Source: Immersiella caudata (lineage: Eukaryota; Ascomycota; Sordariomycetes; Sordariales; Lasiosphaeriaceae). Taken from it: a stretch of 64,000 nt of DNA. Positions 12,348-21,965 of this stretch are shown one piece after another. Numbering within the stretch: position 1 is the first letter of the stretch; each line of letters starts with the position of its first letter. The notes under the pieces were generated by a model. That model had not been told where the DNA came from, ran no database searches, and saw only the letters and a program-made list of their open reading frames with translations. The stretch lies in assembly GCA_030512335.1 (NCBI GenBank), contig JAULSU010000005.1:868001-932000 (forward strand), written 5' to 3'. Made by a program: the position numbers and the translations under genes.

Positions 12348-12584
12348 TTACACGAGGATGTACTCTGCCCAGGAGCTCGAGAGGAATGCGACGGCAACCT
12401 ATTGCTGGTGATTAGCATTGTGGGTGCATAGAGTCGGGAGTTGTGGCAGCTCTAGCTTCCGCAATGGAATGGCACGAACCCCGAATGCGGTGATGCTCTT
12501 CACAACGGCGGCGTTTTCGGGCGACGTGAGGGTGCTGTAGGCGGAGGCAGCAATGCCCTTGGGGGCTCTGGACTTGGGGGCCAT
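12348..12584 (-). CDS. TOM6-like small subunit of the mitochondrial outer-membrane translocase
   Basis: A 51-residue protein from two exons, 12584..12480 and 12398..12348, with an 81-nt intron whose branch sequence is GCTAATCACC. The N terminus is basic and Pro/Ala-rich (MAPKSRAPKG). It is followed by SAYSTLTSPENAAVV, one hydrophobic helix that crosses the splice site, and a short end SSSWAEYILV. Size, basic start, single C-terminal helix and the SPENA/SSWAE segments match fungal TOM6 proteins, which stabilise the TOM import complex. The gene is small and split by an intron, so it is easily missed. The start at 12584 fits the family; an in-frame upstream extension lacks conserved residues. 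Confidence 0.75.
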
Positions 12585-12957
12585 TTCTTCGGGTGGGTGA
12601 TGCGACGTGTTCTGAAGACGATGGTGATGATGGAGACTGGTCGTCGAGAATGCGCTTCGCGGACCTCTCAAGAAAAAACTCCCTTAGCGCAAGGCTGAGT
12701 GTGGCACGTGCTGTCAAGCCAATGCGGTGGGTCGATAAAATGTGGCGCCAGGCTCGGCTGACTCCGATGACGTGACAAAACTGGAGAACAACCCTAACCC
12801 GACATCACGAGTGTGGTCACCCCACCTTCCAGCAACCAGGAATTTGTCATGACAGTCTGCCATTGTCTTTCAACAGGAATTATAAACGCCATTTCCTTCC
12901 AAACCATGCGATGCGAGCCTGAAGACAATATCCACCTCGAAATTACCGAAACAGAAT
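12585..12957. other. Divergent promoter region
   Basis: Lies between the TOM6-like gene (-) and the DMC1-like gene (+). A weak TATA-like ATTATAAA occurs near 12877 on the + strand, about 80 nt before the next ATG. Confidence 0.45.
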
Positions 12958-13866
12958 ATGGATGAGCAATCACACTCTATGGCGGGCGGCCCAGGAGGCT
13001 TCGTTGTGCCCTCTCTGCCTTCGCCCGCACCAAGCTCAACATCGTCGCGCTCCGTCGCGGGGCTACCACACCCACGCGGCCACGCGCTCCGACCCGGATC
13101 CTTGAAGGAGGACAAAGTCAGACACTTTGTCGCAGCGCGCATGTCGCATGTCGGCCGCCGCTTCGCCAAGAAGTCCGCAATTGCCCTACCCGAAGACGAC
13201 GTTGTCGGTTACCGATCCATGAGCGAGCTCTGCAAGGACCTGGACGAACTGATCAATATCATCTGGCTGTCAGGCACCCGTAAGTTCTTCTCTCCCTTTG
13301 TGCTATGGCTCCTATGCATCCGCTACTGTTCTCTTTTTGCTGACAGCTGTTATTTAGCTAACCTCCAGATACCCTACCTCCTGAACATTGCGAGCGAGCT
13401 TAACACATGGCTTCCGGCCTTCCCTCCTTCTCACAAAGCAACATTCTCCGTCTTGCAGAAACTCGACCACTGCTTTGCAAGCCTGCTCTCCGGGCAGGAC
13501 TACGACACAAAAGAGCCCCTTCCCGGCTTCGAGAACGGTCTACGAGCGGGAATGTCTCGCACGGACATGGTCCGCTGTAAAAGTACGGTTCAACAAACTC
13601 GGGTCGTTATTATCGATGTCATGAGCGAAGAGCCAGAAGAGGAGGAAGAAGGGCATATAGCACACGACGATGAAGACGATAGCGAGATGGATGGACCAAC
13701 GGACTGGAGCAAGGTGGATCTCAGCAAGAAGATCAACAACCGGGACGATGACGACGACCCAATGTTTATGGACATGGCGCGAGTCTACGAGAAGACGCTC
13801 GTGCAGCTAGGCGAAACGCTCATGGATGGGGGAGGAGTGGGCGACATACAAATATCTGATGACTGA
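12958..13866 (+). CDS. Conserved fungal protein, often labelled 'meiotic recombination protein DMC1-like'
   Basis: Exons 12958..13279 and 13358..13866 give 276 residues; the 78-nt intron has a GCTGAC branch point. A Pro/Ser-rich start leads into a conserved helical core: KVRHFVAARMSHVGRRFAKK, then LSGTPNLQIPYLLNIA with its Pro codon split by the intron, WLPAFPPSHKATF, KLDHCFASLL, LPGFENG and SRTDMVRCKSTV. The C-terminal third is strongly acidic and ends without a motif. The core matches a widespread ascomycete family whose database name mentions DMC1, but there are no RecA-type Walker motifs, so it is not a recombinase. Function is unknown; the pattern suggests an adaptor or complex subunit. 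Confidence 0.8.
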   Translation: MDEQSHSMAGGPGGFVVPSLPSPAPSSTSSRSVAGLPHPRGHALRPGSLKEDKVRHFVAARMSHVGRRFAKKSAIALPEDDVVGYRSMSELCKDLDELINIIWLSGTRKFFSPFVLWLLCIRYCSLFADSCYLANLQIPYLLNIASELNTWLPAFPPSHKATFSVLQKLDHCFASLLSGQDYDTKEPLPGFENGLRAGMSRTDMVRCKSTVQQTRVVIIDVMSEEPEEEEEGHIAHDDEDDSEMDGPTDWSKVDLSKKINNRDDDDDPMFMDMARVYEKTLVQLGETLMDGGGVGDIQISDD

Positions 13867-14169
13867 TGGGCACGCGCCCGACACGATCCAAATATTCACT
13901 TTCGACGTGCACAATATGCTACTCGTCACAGTTCGAAAACGGGTTTTGTGGTCCAGCTCGCCAAATTGGCTTCTTGGGCCAGTTTCCGCCCCACGGTCGG
14001 CTCGAAGCCGAGAACAAGACGCTGCAGCCAATAGGCCTCGCTTCCCGTATGGCGTTTCCGGCGTTGCGCCGGACTGACTGGTGCCCGACCTAGCCCATCT
14101 TGCATCTCGTCATATGTTTTGCACCCTTCGACTTCTGCTATCCTGCTTTTGTGACACACTCTTTCCGTC
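13867..14169. other. Short intergenic gap
   Basis: Only 303 nt between two same-strand genes. No feature recognised apart from presumed terminator and promoter functions. Confidence 0.4.
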
Positions 14170-16079
14170 GTGATGGTTTCGTCGGCTCATGGCTCTTATG
14201 CAACCGACGGCGGCAATTTCGCCGCCTTTCCCAGCAGACGAAGCGTCGTTCACAGCACCAAGGGGATTGTGAGCACTATATCTCCTCTTGCAAATGAGGC
14301 TGGGCTCAGGATTCTCCGTCAGGGTGGCAATGCAGCGGTTGGTTACCCTAACTTGACGCGGAACTCAACGCTGATGTGTTTTAGGATGCTGCAGTCGCCG
14401 CTGCTGCCGTCCTCAACCTTGTTGATCCATCGATGACCGGTATAGGAGGGGACGCATTCGCTCTCTTCTACTGCAACAAGGAGAAGAAGGTCAACGCCCT
14501 CAATGGATCTGGTCGATCGGCAGCATCGGCCACGCTCGAAGATGTCTGTCGAGACCTTTGCATCACCGACCGGGTCTATGGAACGATCCCCACACCCTCG
14601 GCACTTTCAGTGACTGTCCCTGGAGCTGCCGCCGCTTGGGTCGACCTCGTCGAGCAGTTTGGGTCAGGGGCAGTCTCCCTCGCCGATGTCTTTGCACCTG
14701 CCATCCAATTCGCTGAGAATGGCTGCCCCATCAGTGAGATAGCCAGCTATTTCGTATGTAGCCCCCAAGACTTGTGACCTCTGTTACTTTGCTGACTTTT
14801 GAAGTGGGTGGCGACGGAAGAGGAGCTTCGGAGGAAGCCAAACGGCATCGAGCTGCTGAAGCAGGACCCGAGTGCGCCTGGTGGCTACCGAGCGCCTAGA
14901 CCTGGAGAGCTGTACAAGAACCCCCTTCTGGCCACTACCTTCCGACGACTGGCACAATCCGGAAAGGCGGGATTCTACAAGGGACCAGTTGCCGAGGCTA
15001 TCGTCAGGGTTGTCAAGGACCTTGGTGGGTACTTGAGCACGGAAGATCTCGAGCGTCATGGCAACGAAGAATACGAAGCTGTCTCGCCGGTATCAATTCG
15101 CCTTGAGCGTGGTGCAAGCGACACATCCGGAGGCGTTGACCTTTGGGAGCACCCGCCGAACGGTCAGGGCATCGTCGCTCAAATGGCTCTCGGCATATTG
15201 CAAATCTTGGGGAAGCAGGGGAAGATTCCCAAATTTGGGCCGAGCGACCACAACTCTGCTGAGTACCTCCACGCCCTAGTTGAAGCCCTGAGGATAGCTT
15301 TTGCCGATGGGACTTGGTTCATCACGGATCCACACGCCACAAATTTTAGCACCGAATCTCTTCTATCGGAAGACTACCTCGCCGAACGCGCGAAGCTATT
15401 CGACGCCAAGCATGCTGCAACGATACTTGACCGCGGGTCACCGGCCTTCAAGATCAGTGATACCATCTACCTTGCAGTCACCGATCAAGATGGCAATGCT
15501 TGTTCTTTTGTGAATAGCGTCGCGGATACTTTTGGCAGCCGCATTGTCCCGCCTGGGGTTGGGTTCGTCCTCCAGAGCCGTGGCGCTGGCTTCCACCTCC
15601 ATCCAGCCAACCACCCAAACATCTACGCCCCCAACAAACGACCCTACAACACAATTATCCCTGCAATTTTGACGAACAGCCACGATGGCAGTCTGCACAC
15701 AGTTCTGGGGGTCATGGGCGGCGCGATGCAGCCTCAAGGGCACGCTCAAGTGCTCCTGAACATGCTGAAGTTCAACATGAACCCTCAGGCAGCGCTGGAT
15801 GCGCCGCGAATCTGCATTGGCGTTAGCCTCCCTGGGAAGTCGACAGACCCCACCAAGAAGGTGGACAACACCGTGTATTTGGAGGAGGGTATCGGTGACG
15901 ACCTTGCGAAGGCACTGGCAGAGATGGGTCACGAAGTGAAGATGGTGAAGGGAATGGGCAGAGCATTGTTTGGCCGCGGCCAAGTGATCCGTGTGCATCA
16001 TGATCCTGTCGGTGGTGAGAGGATTTACTCAGCGGGAAGTGATATGCGAGGCGACGGAGCCGCTGTGCCTTTGACTTAG
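14170..16079 (+). CDS. Gamma-glutamyltransferase (gamma-glutamyltranspeptidase family)
   Basis: Cleaves the gamma-glutamyl bond of glutathione and related compounds. Exons 14170..14337, 14385..14753 and 14805..16079 give 603 residues; the introns are 47 and 51 nt. The fold is visible from KGIVSTISPLANEAGLRIL and DAAVAAAAVLNLVDPSMTGIGGDAF (substrate loop) to PNGQGI and EALRIAFADG. Self-processing should occur before the Thr in SDTIYLAVTD (about T399), splitting a large and a small subunit. The small subunit carries FGSRI and LGVMGGAMQPQGH. I see no signal peptide or N-terminal anchor, so this is a cytosolic type closer to bacterial YwrD-like enzymes than to the secreted yeast enzyme. The NIT1-type amidase at 36-37 kb also handles glutathione derivatives, but the two are not adjacent. 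Confidence 0.92.
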
Positions 16080-16594
16080 GGTACGTCGAACTCATCTGAG
16101 GCTATCACCCACGTTTCACAGGGCGAGCGCTTCGGGAAATATCGACAAATGGAACCGGTTCTCGTTGTTTAGGCATAGCAAACAAGGCCTTTTGTCCAAA
16201 CAAGAGCTGTGACGGCGCTCCTTTCGCAACAATTGCGTACCAAGATTCCTCTTCCTCGCCTTGAAATTCCGGCAAGCAACGGCATTTTCCAGTACTTCAC
16301 ACAATGAACGAAGAGTGGGACTCCATTCACTTTGTTTCCTCGGCCTGAAAGACTTCCACGAACCTGAGCGCCATTCACAAAGAAACAATGCCATTGCAGT
16401 GAACAATGCTTGCTCCCGATTCTTCGAGAATAGATTGTAAATATAAAGTTGGCTCGTCCCTGGATTCCAACCTATCCATTCATCCACACACAGGACAACA
16501 CTCCTTACTAACAACAGTCCTTACCAACCAACCACTGCTCAACGCAACTGTACAAACGACATCCCGCGTACATATCCTACCCATCACATCAAAG
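16080..16594. promoter_or_regulatory. Intergenic with TATA box for the 16595 gene
   Basis: A TATAAAG at 16442-16448 lies about 150 nt before the ATG at 16595. The leader after it is CA-rich (ACAACA-type tracts), as is common for strongly expressed fungal genes. Confidence 0.55.
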
Positions 16595-16891
16595 ATGTCC
16601 GCCCCAGCCTCTTACCCCGAGTTTGAAGACTCGCGCCCTCCTCCCCAACAGCCCAACACTGACATTCCCTCTTCCCACAAGTCCAAATCCAAGTCGAAGA
16701 GCAAGGACAAGGACGAAAAGAAGCCCAGCTGGTTCAAGTCCGACTGGAGGGATGGTAAGAAGGGGGAGATGGTGATGGTGAGGAGGAAGGATGGGACCTA
16801 TGAGGTTCGGGTTAGGGAGAAGGGCGGGAAGAAGGGGAAGAAGAATGGGGGCGTGCTTGTGGCTTTTGAGGGGCATGAGCAGGGGGGGTGA
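16595..16891 (+). CDS. Small disordered lysine-rich protein, unknown
   Basis: Encodes 98 residues in one exon. The first part is Pro-rich (SRPPPQQPN), then come an alternating Ser-Lys run (SHKSKSKSKSKDKDEKK), a short ordered-looking piece (WFKSDWRDGKKGEMVMVRRKDGTYEVRV) and a Gly/Lys tail. No signal peptide, membrane segment or known domain. The clean TATA box and CA-rich leader argue for a real gene. It is the first of five consecutive same-strand genes for disordered proteins up to 22.6 kb. The basic nature would suit nucleic-acid or acidic-surface binding, which is only a guess. Confidence 0.65.
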   Translation: MSAPASYPEFEDSRPPPQQPNTDIPSSHKSKSKSKSKDKDEKKPSWFKSDWRDGKKGEMVMVRRKDGTYEVRVREKGGKKGKKNGGVLVAFEGHEQGG

Positions 16892-17574
16892 GGGGGTTCA
16901 TGTGGGGGCTTGGGCCCAAGGGGAAAGGTAAGATGAGACTGTCTGAAAGGAGCAGGGCCTCTCTGGTGCATACTATGCAGCTCCCTGATGTCGTCAGGTG
17001 CTCGTATTGGGTGTATCACGATGACTAGCAATAAATTGGGTTGATCCCAGACTGTAATATTTCCTTGTTGACTGATGCGTGATTTGTTTGTTGCCTTGTG
17101 TTGGTTTGAAAGTTGTGTGGCTTTGATGGGAAACAAAGAGATTCTGTCAACTAGAAGATGGTATGATGATCTCCGAAGGTCATGTGGTTTGAGTGCTACG
17201 AGGTTGCTGTGCTCGTGTAACTGGCGTGGTCGTTATGCGGTGGCCCCGAACTTGAGTCCCTTGATCGTTGTGTCTCCTTGACGTTGGTAGTTTGTGAGAA
17301 CCAACGTTTTGTATGATCGTGGAGTCCGCATCGGGCCTCTTTCGCATGGAATGTCCATGTTTGATTCGGTTCAAAAGACCCTCGCTGTCTAACAACTTTG
17401 GTGTGTCTGGAAGTAGGGATGCACGCCCCCTTTTCTTCTCAATGGCCGAGAGCCTGATCATCCAGAGGATTCCCACCACTGCTGATATCACAACCTTCTT
17501 GACGACTGGAGACCCCAACAAAGATCCTACATCTTTGCAGCCTCCTCGGCAAATCAATCTTTCAAGCGCTTACA
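16892..17574. other. Intergenic
   Basis: No coding motif on either strand. It holds the 3' end of the previous gene and the presumed promoter of the next; I see no clear TATA box. Confidence 0.4.
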
Positions 17575-18531
17575 ATGTCTGAAGGAGCCGCCGAGGGCGA
17601 CGTGTCGCAACAGCCTCAAGAGGAGCAGGAGCAAGCGGCACCCGCAGCAGACAACGCCTCAAAGACACCCTCATCAAAATCCAACAAGCCAAAAAGAACA
17701 AAGATGAAGCTGAGAAAACCCGAAAAGCGCGTCAAAGCCAGTCCCAAGCCCCCAAAACCCAAAACCATGAGACTCGGAGGCTTCTACACAGACTTGTTAG
17801 CCCCTGATCCAACATTCGACTTTGACCGCAGACTCAAGGAAGAAGGCATAGTTGCCAACAAGTATCGTGTCAGTGCAGGGCACCGGAGAAGCCCCTCCCC
17901 GAAGATTAGGACGGGAAGAAGTTACGTCTCTTTTTGTGCGGGTGCTCTGAATCCCAGTGGAGGATTATTGTCTCGACCCCTGAGTCTACATAGAGGATCT
18001 CCGACTAAGCCATCTTCGCGGCGACCTTCACCAAGTCCGCCTTCGCGACACCGTTCGCCAAGTCCGCCTTCACAGCGCTCTTCGCCAAAGCCACCTTCGG
18101 AGCACGCCTCGCCGAGGCCGTCTTCGCGGCATTCTTCGCATCGCTCCGCCAAACGCCAAACCTCACACGACTCCGGCACCGAAAGATCTGGAACAGACGC
18201 ATCCAGCGAATCCTCTTCCCTTCCTTCGAACTACAGGGACGGTGTGTACTCCGACCCTGGCGGTGATGGAGAAGGGGGCGGTGAAGACAAGGAGAAGGTT
18301 GTCGAGGGCAGCGGTAACCATTGCTCTGGTGGTACCGCGCAGCTTGACCGCGACGATGGTAGCTGGGCAAGGTGCTATGCCGGAGGAGTCAGTGGGGGTT
18401 ACCAACAGTACCAAACAGGAGGCGAAATTCATGTCCGGCGCTCTTGCTATGGCATGCCAGCGATTAGCCCTGAGAGAGAGGGCCTGAGACAGCTGCGAGA
18501 GGAGCAGGGCTGGGTGCCGTGGGCGTGGTAG
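17575..18531 (+). CDS. Disordered Ser/Pro/Arg-rich protein with SPSPPSR-type repeats, unknown
   Basis: Encodes 318 residues in one exon. Residues 1-65 are Gln/Glu/Ala-rich and then strongly basic (KPKRTKMKLRKPEKRVK), resembling a nuclear localisation signal. A short conserved-looking segment follows (LGGFYTDLLAPDPTFDFDRRL). Residues about 140-200 are a degenerate repeat of SPSPPSRHR/SSPKPPSEH units ending in SSRHSSHRSAKR, reminiscent of RS domains. The C-terminal third is Gly-rich. No catalytic domain. Homology to RS splicing factors is not supported because no RNA-binding domain is present. Second gene of the disordered-protein block. Confidence 0.65.
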   Translation: MSEGAAEGDVSQQPQEEQEQAAPAADNASKTPSSKSNKPKRTKMKLRKPEKRVKASPKPPKPKTMRLGGFYTDLLAPDPTFDFDRRLKEEGIVANKYRVSAGHRRSPSPKIRTGRSYVSFCAGALNPSGGLLSRPLSLHRGSPTKPSSRRPSPSPPSRHRSPSPPSQRSSPKPPSEHASPRPSSRHSSHRSAKRQTSHDSGTERSGTDASSESSSLPSNYRDGVYSDPGGDGEGGGEDKEKVVEGSGNHCSGGTAQLDRDDGSWARCYAGGVSGGYQQYQTGGEIHVRRSCYGMPAISPEREGLRQLREEQGWVPWAW

Positions 18532-19327
18532 TGGGATTGGAATTGGGATTGCGGTTGGGATGGGTGCGAGTATGGGGATGAGTATGGCGAGCGTTGGAGG
18601 TGCCGTTTGGTGTGATCCAGGGGGAGGTCGATGAGCCGTCTTGTCGGGGATTTCCATGCTTTCAGTCTTGATTCAAGAGATGTTTGTGATAGCTCAGGGG
18701 TCAGAGTGTGTCGTTTTTGCGTGATGAGGGCGCAGATAACAAATCTGGATGACATCTGAGTTAGCGTTGCTGTTTAGCGTTAGGGCTGTGTCCTACCTGT
18801 TTGATGTAATTAGCCTTTTCGGAACTGCGAGGAGTTTGAGCGTCTGGGCCTCCTTATGCCCTAGCGCAACTCTCCCCTCGTGCGGATCTTGACTTCAACT
18901 GCTTCTGTAGCTCGCAAAGAAAAAAAGTAATTTGTTAGGAAAGGTGGTGATAATCTCCGGCGGTAGCTGTAGTGTGACAACAGTGCGTTTGTGCTACTCG
19001 GACTTGATCAGGTATCCCACTCTTGAATCTCCGACCCTCAGTTCGCTTGCCATTGCAAACTCCCAACTCCTCTCTGCCATATCAACGCACGTATCATGGC
19101 AATGAGATAGTGTCATGGTTGAGGGGGCTTTGAGTAGGATGAACTGGATACCTCAAAACCTGCAAAGGGGAACTCCAGGATATAAAGGCCCCAGCTGCCC
19201 ACGATGGCCGATACTCTCTCTCCTTCAGCGGATCAAGAACTTACCTCTTATAGGGGTAACCGAAGAAAAGCTCGATCAGTCGTAACTCACCTTCATTCAA
19301 CTTCCTCGGCTGGTACAAACCTTCAAG
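18532..19327. promoter_or_regulatory. Intergenic with TATA box and stress-element-like sites for the 19328 gene
   Basis: TATAAAGG at 19181-19188 lies 140 nt before the ATG. Three AGGGG/GAGGGG motifs (near 19133, 19166 and 19254) resemble stress response elements; their function is inferred only. Confidence 0.5.
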
Positions 19328-20215
19328 ATGTCCGGAGAAGCTCCCAGTCGCGCGTCGCAGTCTTCGGCAACCAGTCCCTCCAAAAACGCAAATGCTCCTG
19401 CACAGAGCTCTGACCTCGAGAGAACGGGCTTCTTCATACTGAAAGATCCGTTGCACTCGGCCCACCGTGTTGAGAAGAACCCAAAACCTCGCATTGCCCC
19501 TCTTTACGATGTCACGGCATCCCGGACGGACGGTCGTGAACCGACCGACCCCTCACGCAAGAAAGGCAAAAGAGACTCAGGCTGGAAGTCTTCTGATCAG
19601 GGGCCGATGTCGGTCAGGGAGCTGAATGGGCAGATGAAATCCTCGAGCAAAAAGTCTTCCTACGCCGGATCATCGTCCGCGTCCCCCTCAAAGAGCCATT
19701 CTTCTCACCGTTCCTCATCCTCCTCAATGAGCCACTCTTCTTCCCGCCACTCTTCGTCTGGCGCCGTGACCCCTCTGCCCCTCGATGCTAACACCAGAGG
19801 GTCCCCTCCCCCTGCCACCAGCTACCCAACCCCGGGTTACTACGAGAACAACAACTCCTACAGCCATCCAGCCGCTGAGCCATCAGCCCCTCAGCCGCTC
19901 AAGGTGGGAATGACTGCCCAGCCGCGGTATGGAAAGAACGGCCCCGTTTCGGTGTCCAAATGGGGCCCCGAGATCGTTGAGAGCAAGCGACAGGGTCATA
20001 AGGCGAAAGTGAGATCCTCGGGTGGTGGTGCTTTGGGTCATGCTTCGTACGGCAGCGGTGGTGGTCCTCCAACGGGGGGATATCCGGCTCCTGTCCAAGA
20101 AGACTGGGATGGATACTACCAGCAGCAGCCTCAGGACCATCAGCAGGACGGCGGGGGATCAGCGGGACACCCAGGCTGGGGTGGTAATGCGGGTGGTTCG
20201 TCGGGGTATAACTGA
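19328..20215 (+). CDS. Disordered Ser/His-rich protein, unknown
   Basis: Encodes 295 residues in one exon. It opens with a Ser/Ala-rich stretch, then a segment that may fold (LERTGFFILKDPLHSAHRVEKN). A dense Ser/His tract follows (KSHSSHRSSSSSMSHSSSRHSS, about 120-150), then Pro/Tyr-rich sequence, a short conserved-looking KNGPVSVSKWGPEIVESKRQGHK, and a Gly/Gln/Tyr-rich tail. The tail composition (Gly, Tyr, Gln) is typical of phase-separating proteins. No signal peptide. Third gene of the disordered block. It shares the SHRS/SRHSS theme with its neighbours but no alignable domain that I can prove. Confidence 0.68.
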   Translation: MSGEAPSRASQSSATSPSKNANAPAQSSDLERTGFFILKDPLHSAHRVEKNPKPRIAPLYDVTASRTDGREPTDPSRKKGKRDSGWKSSDQGPMSVRELNGQMKSSSKKSSYAGSSSASPSKSHSSHRSSSSSMSHSSSRHSSSGAVTPLPLDANTRGSPPPATSYPTPGYYENNNSYSHPAAEPSAPQPLKVGMTAQPRYGKNGPVSVSKWGPEIVESKRQGHKAKVRSSGGGALGHASYGSGGGPPTGGYPAPVQEDWDGYYQQQPQDHQQDGGGSAGHPGWGGNAGGSSGYN

Positions 20216-20972
20216 GTAAGCGACAGATGGAGCGGACTGCGGTGATTTGGTGTTTGTTTTGTGAGAAGGTTGGAGGCAGCGGGTCTGCCGTGCTCTTGAG
20301 GGAGCAAAATCCGGAAGGAGTGGAGACCCCCCTGTGCTGGAGTTGTGAATCCGGGTAGCTTGAGTTTAACGTAGCGGAGGAGCGAAATAGATAGATAACC
20401 CCCCCCCCCCCCCCCGAAAAAAAAAGCAATATCGTTATATATTTGGTTGCACTTTCGACGTTCCTGCGGCAAAGATGGGTGGCCGGTGAAGGTTCTGGCA
20501 GTCCGCCAAGAAAGAGGAGGAAGTGTGGGGCTGTCGCAAAACGCAGCTGCCGTGTTGCCAGAGTTGAGATGAGCGCCGATTCAACGAGGCCCAACGAACA
20601 TGGATAAGACAGTTTCTCACTTCCGTTTGTCCCTCGGTATTCAGGGTCCCTAACTCGTACAACCACGCACTGAGTTGGATTCGTCATCATGCACTCGTGG
20701 CATGGTGGTCCTGAGGATGGAAACTTTTGCACCTTTTCGGGTGGGGTGCGAGCCCGCAGATCCGAGTCAGTGTAGGGATTACGCCCAGAGAATCGTTATG
20801 TTCAGACGAAGAGGTTCACCATTGCCCAGTCTATTAAGGGCCCTCCACTCTCCGCCTCCACCTTCAGCGTATTGATCGCACACCTCAAGCTCCCAGCCAC
20901 AGAAAAGTGAATTTACTGTCCCCAAATCCCTATCACTTTGCATCACAAAGTAATACAGTCAGTTTCGCTGTC
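20216..20972. other. Intergenic containing a poly(C) tract
   Basis: About 180 nt after the previous stop is a run of 17 C (20399-20415) followed directly by about 9 A. A TATA-like CTATTAAGGG near 20830 lies about 140 nt before the next ATG. Confidence 0.5.
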
Positions 20973-21407
20973 ATGTCCAAGCATCACTCCAAGAAGCCTA
21001 AATTTCCATCCTCTTCTCATCGCTCCCGCTCTTCACACCACGGCTCCCGCTCGGCCGCTCCGGTCCAGCACTCAGGCCGCCAACCCCTAAGAATGGCACC
21101 GTCAGTCGACGGCGCCGTGTCTAGATTTGACACAGATTCTGTAGCGGACAGTTATAGGAATAAGACGTGCAGGAAGCAAACGTGGGGGCACGAGAAGGGA
21201 AAAGAGGGAAAGGAAAAGGGGACGAGTGAGGAGACAGAGGAGGAGGAGAAGAAGCGGAAGGAGAAAGGGGAGAAGCGCCAGGAGAAAGAACCTCGGGAGC
21301 GGTCCTCCCGCATGGCAGACAACTCAAAGGACAGATCGGCTCGTGTACCGTTAGCCCGCAAAGGGCCTTCAGAATGCGGGGGACAGATGGAGAGAGTGGA
21401 AAAATAG
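20973..21407 (+). CDS. Small disordered protein: Ser/His/Arg head and Lys/Glu tail, unknown
   Basis: Encodes 144 residues in one exon from the first ATG (20973). The start is basic and Ser/His/Arg-rich (SSSHRSRSSHHGSRSA). A middle piece (RFDTDSVADSYRNKT) is followed by a Lys/Glu-rich region (KGKEGKEKG, EETEEEEKKRKEKGEKRQEKE) that should form a charged helix. No signal peptide or known domain. It resembles the next gene in pairing a Ser-rich head with a charged-helix tail. Fourth gene of the block. Confidence 0.55.
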   Translation: MSKHHSKKPKFPSSSHRSRSSHHGSRSAAPVQHSGRQPLRMAPSVDGAVSRFDTDSVADSYRNKTCRKQTWGHEKGKEGKEKGTSEETEEEEKKRKEKGEKRQEKEPRERSSRMADNSKDRSARVPLARKGPSECGGQMERVEK

Positions 21408-21965
21408 GAAGCAGAGTCGTGACTGACCCTCACCATTGCTGCATCCTGGGGCAAGTGCTGAGGTTTGGGCGGTTTGGTGCGATTTCCTAGCGGTATTCTG
21501 TTCGTTTTGACATATCTTCCTGGGCAGGAGAAACCCAACCGCTGGGCGAAACTTGTACAGTCTTGAGTTGAGATGGGTTGCCGAATTTTGCTGAGTTGTA
21601 AAATTACAATAAAATTCGTTGTTTTGGAACAGAGTGTATGGGCGGTAGTGATGTGCTGGGGCTGTGTTAGCCAAGGGGTAACAGTTACCCCCGCCACGTG
21701 AATGCCCTACGACGTATCACCACATAAGCGCCTGTGCAAGCTTGATGATATTGTGAAGTGATGGACTTGCCTCAAAAGAGGAGACCTGCTCTCCTCGATA
21801 TCTGCCCACGACTTCCGAGCCAGGAAAGGAGTTGGCTCATCGGGACAGCGAGCGCAGAAGAAGTCTCCACATCCAGACGACCTTCCCCGAGAGGTTCCAC
21901 GCTGGAAAGAACCGAGCCCGAAACGGAGGCTCTCCTGCTTCTCCAAAACCACCCCTTCCACCAAC
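21408..21965. other. Intergenic
   Basis: No recognisable coding sequence. Presumably the promoter of the next gene. Confidence 0.4.

Noticed and set aside
12958..13866. True DMC1 meiotic recombinase
   Set aside because: No Walker A/B or RecA core; only the database name of the family refers to DMC1.
14799..16079. Gamma-glutamyltransferase as three separate short genes
   Set aside because: The 47- and 51-nt introns join the pieces in phase and restore the full family alignment.
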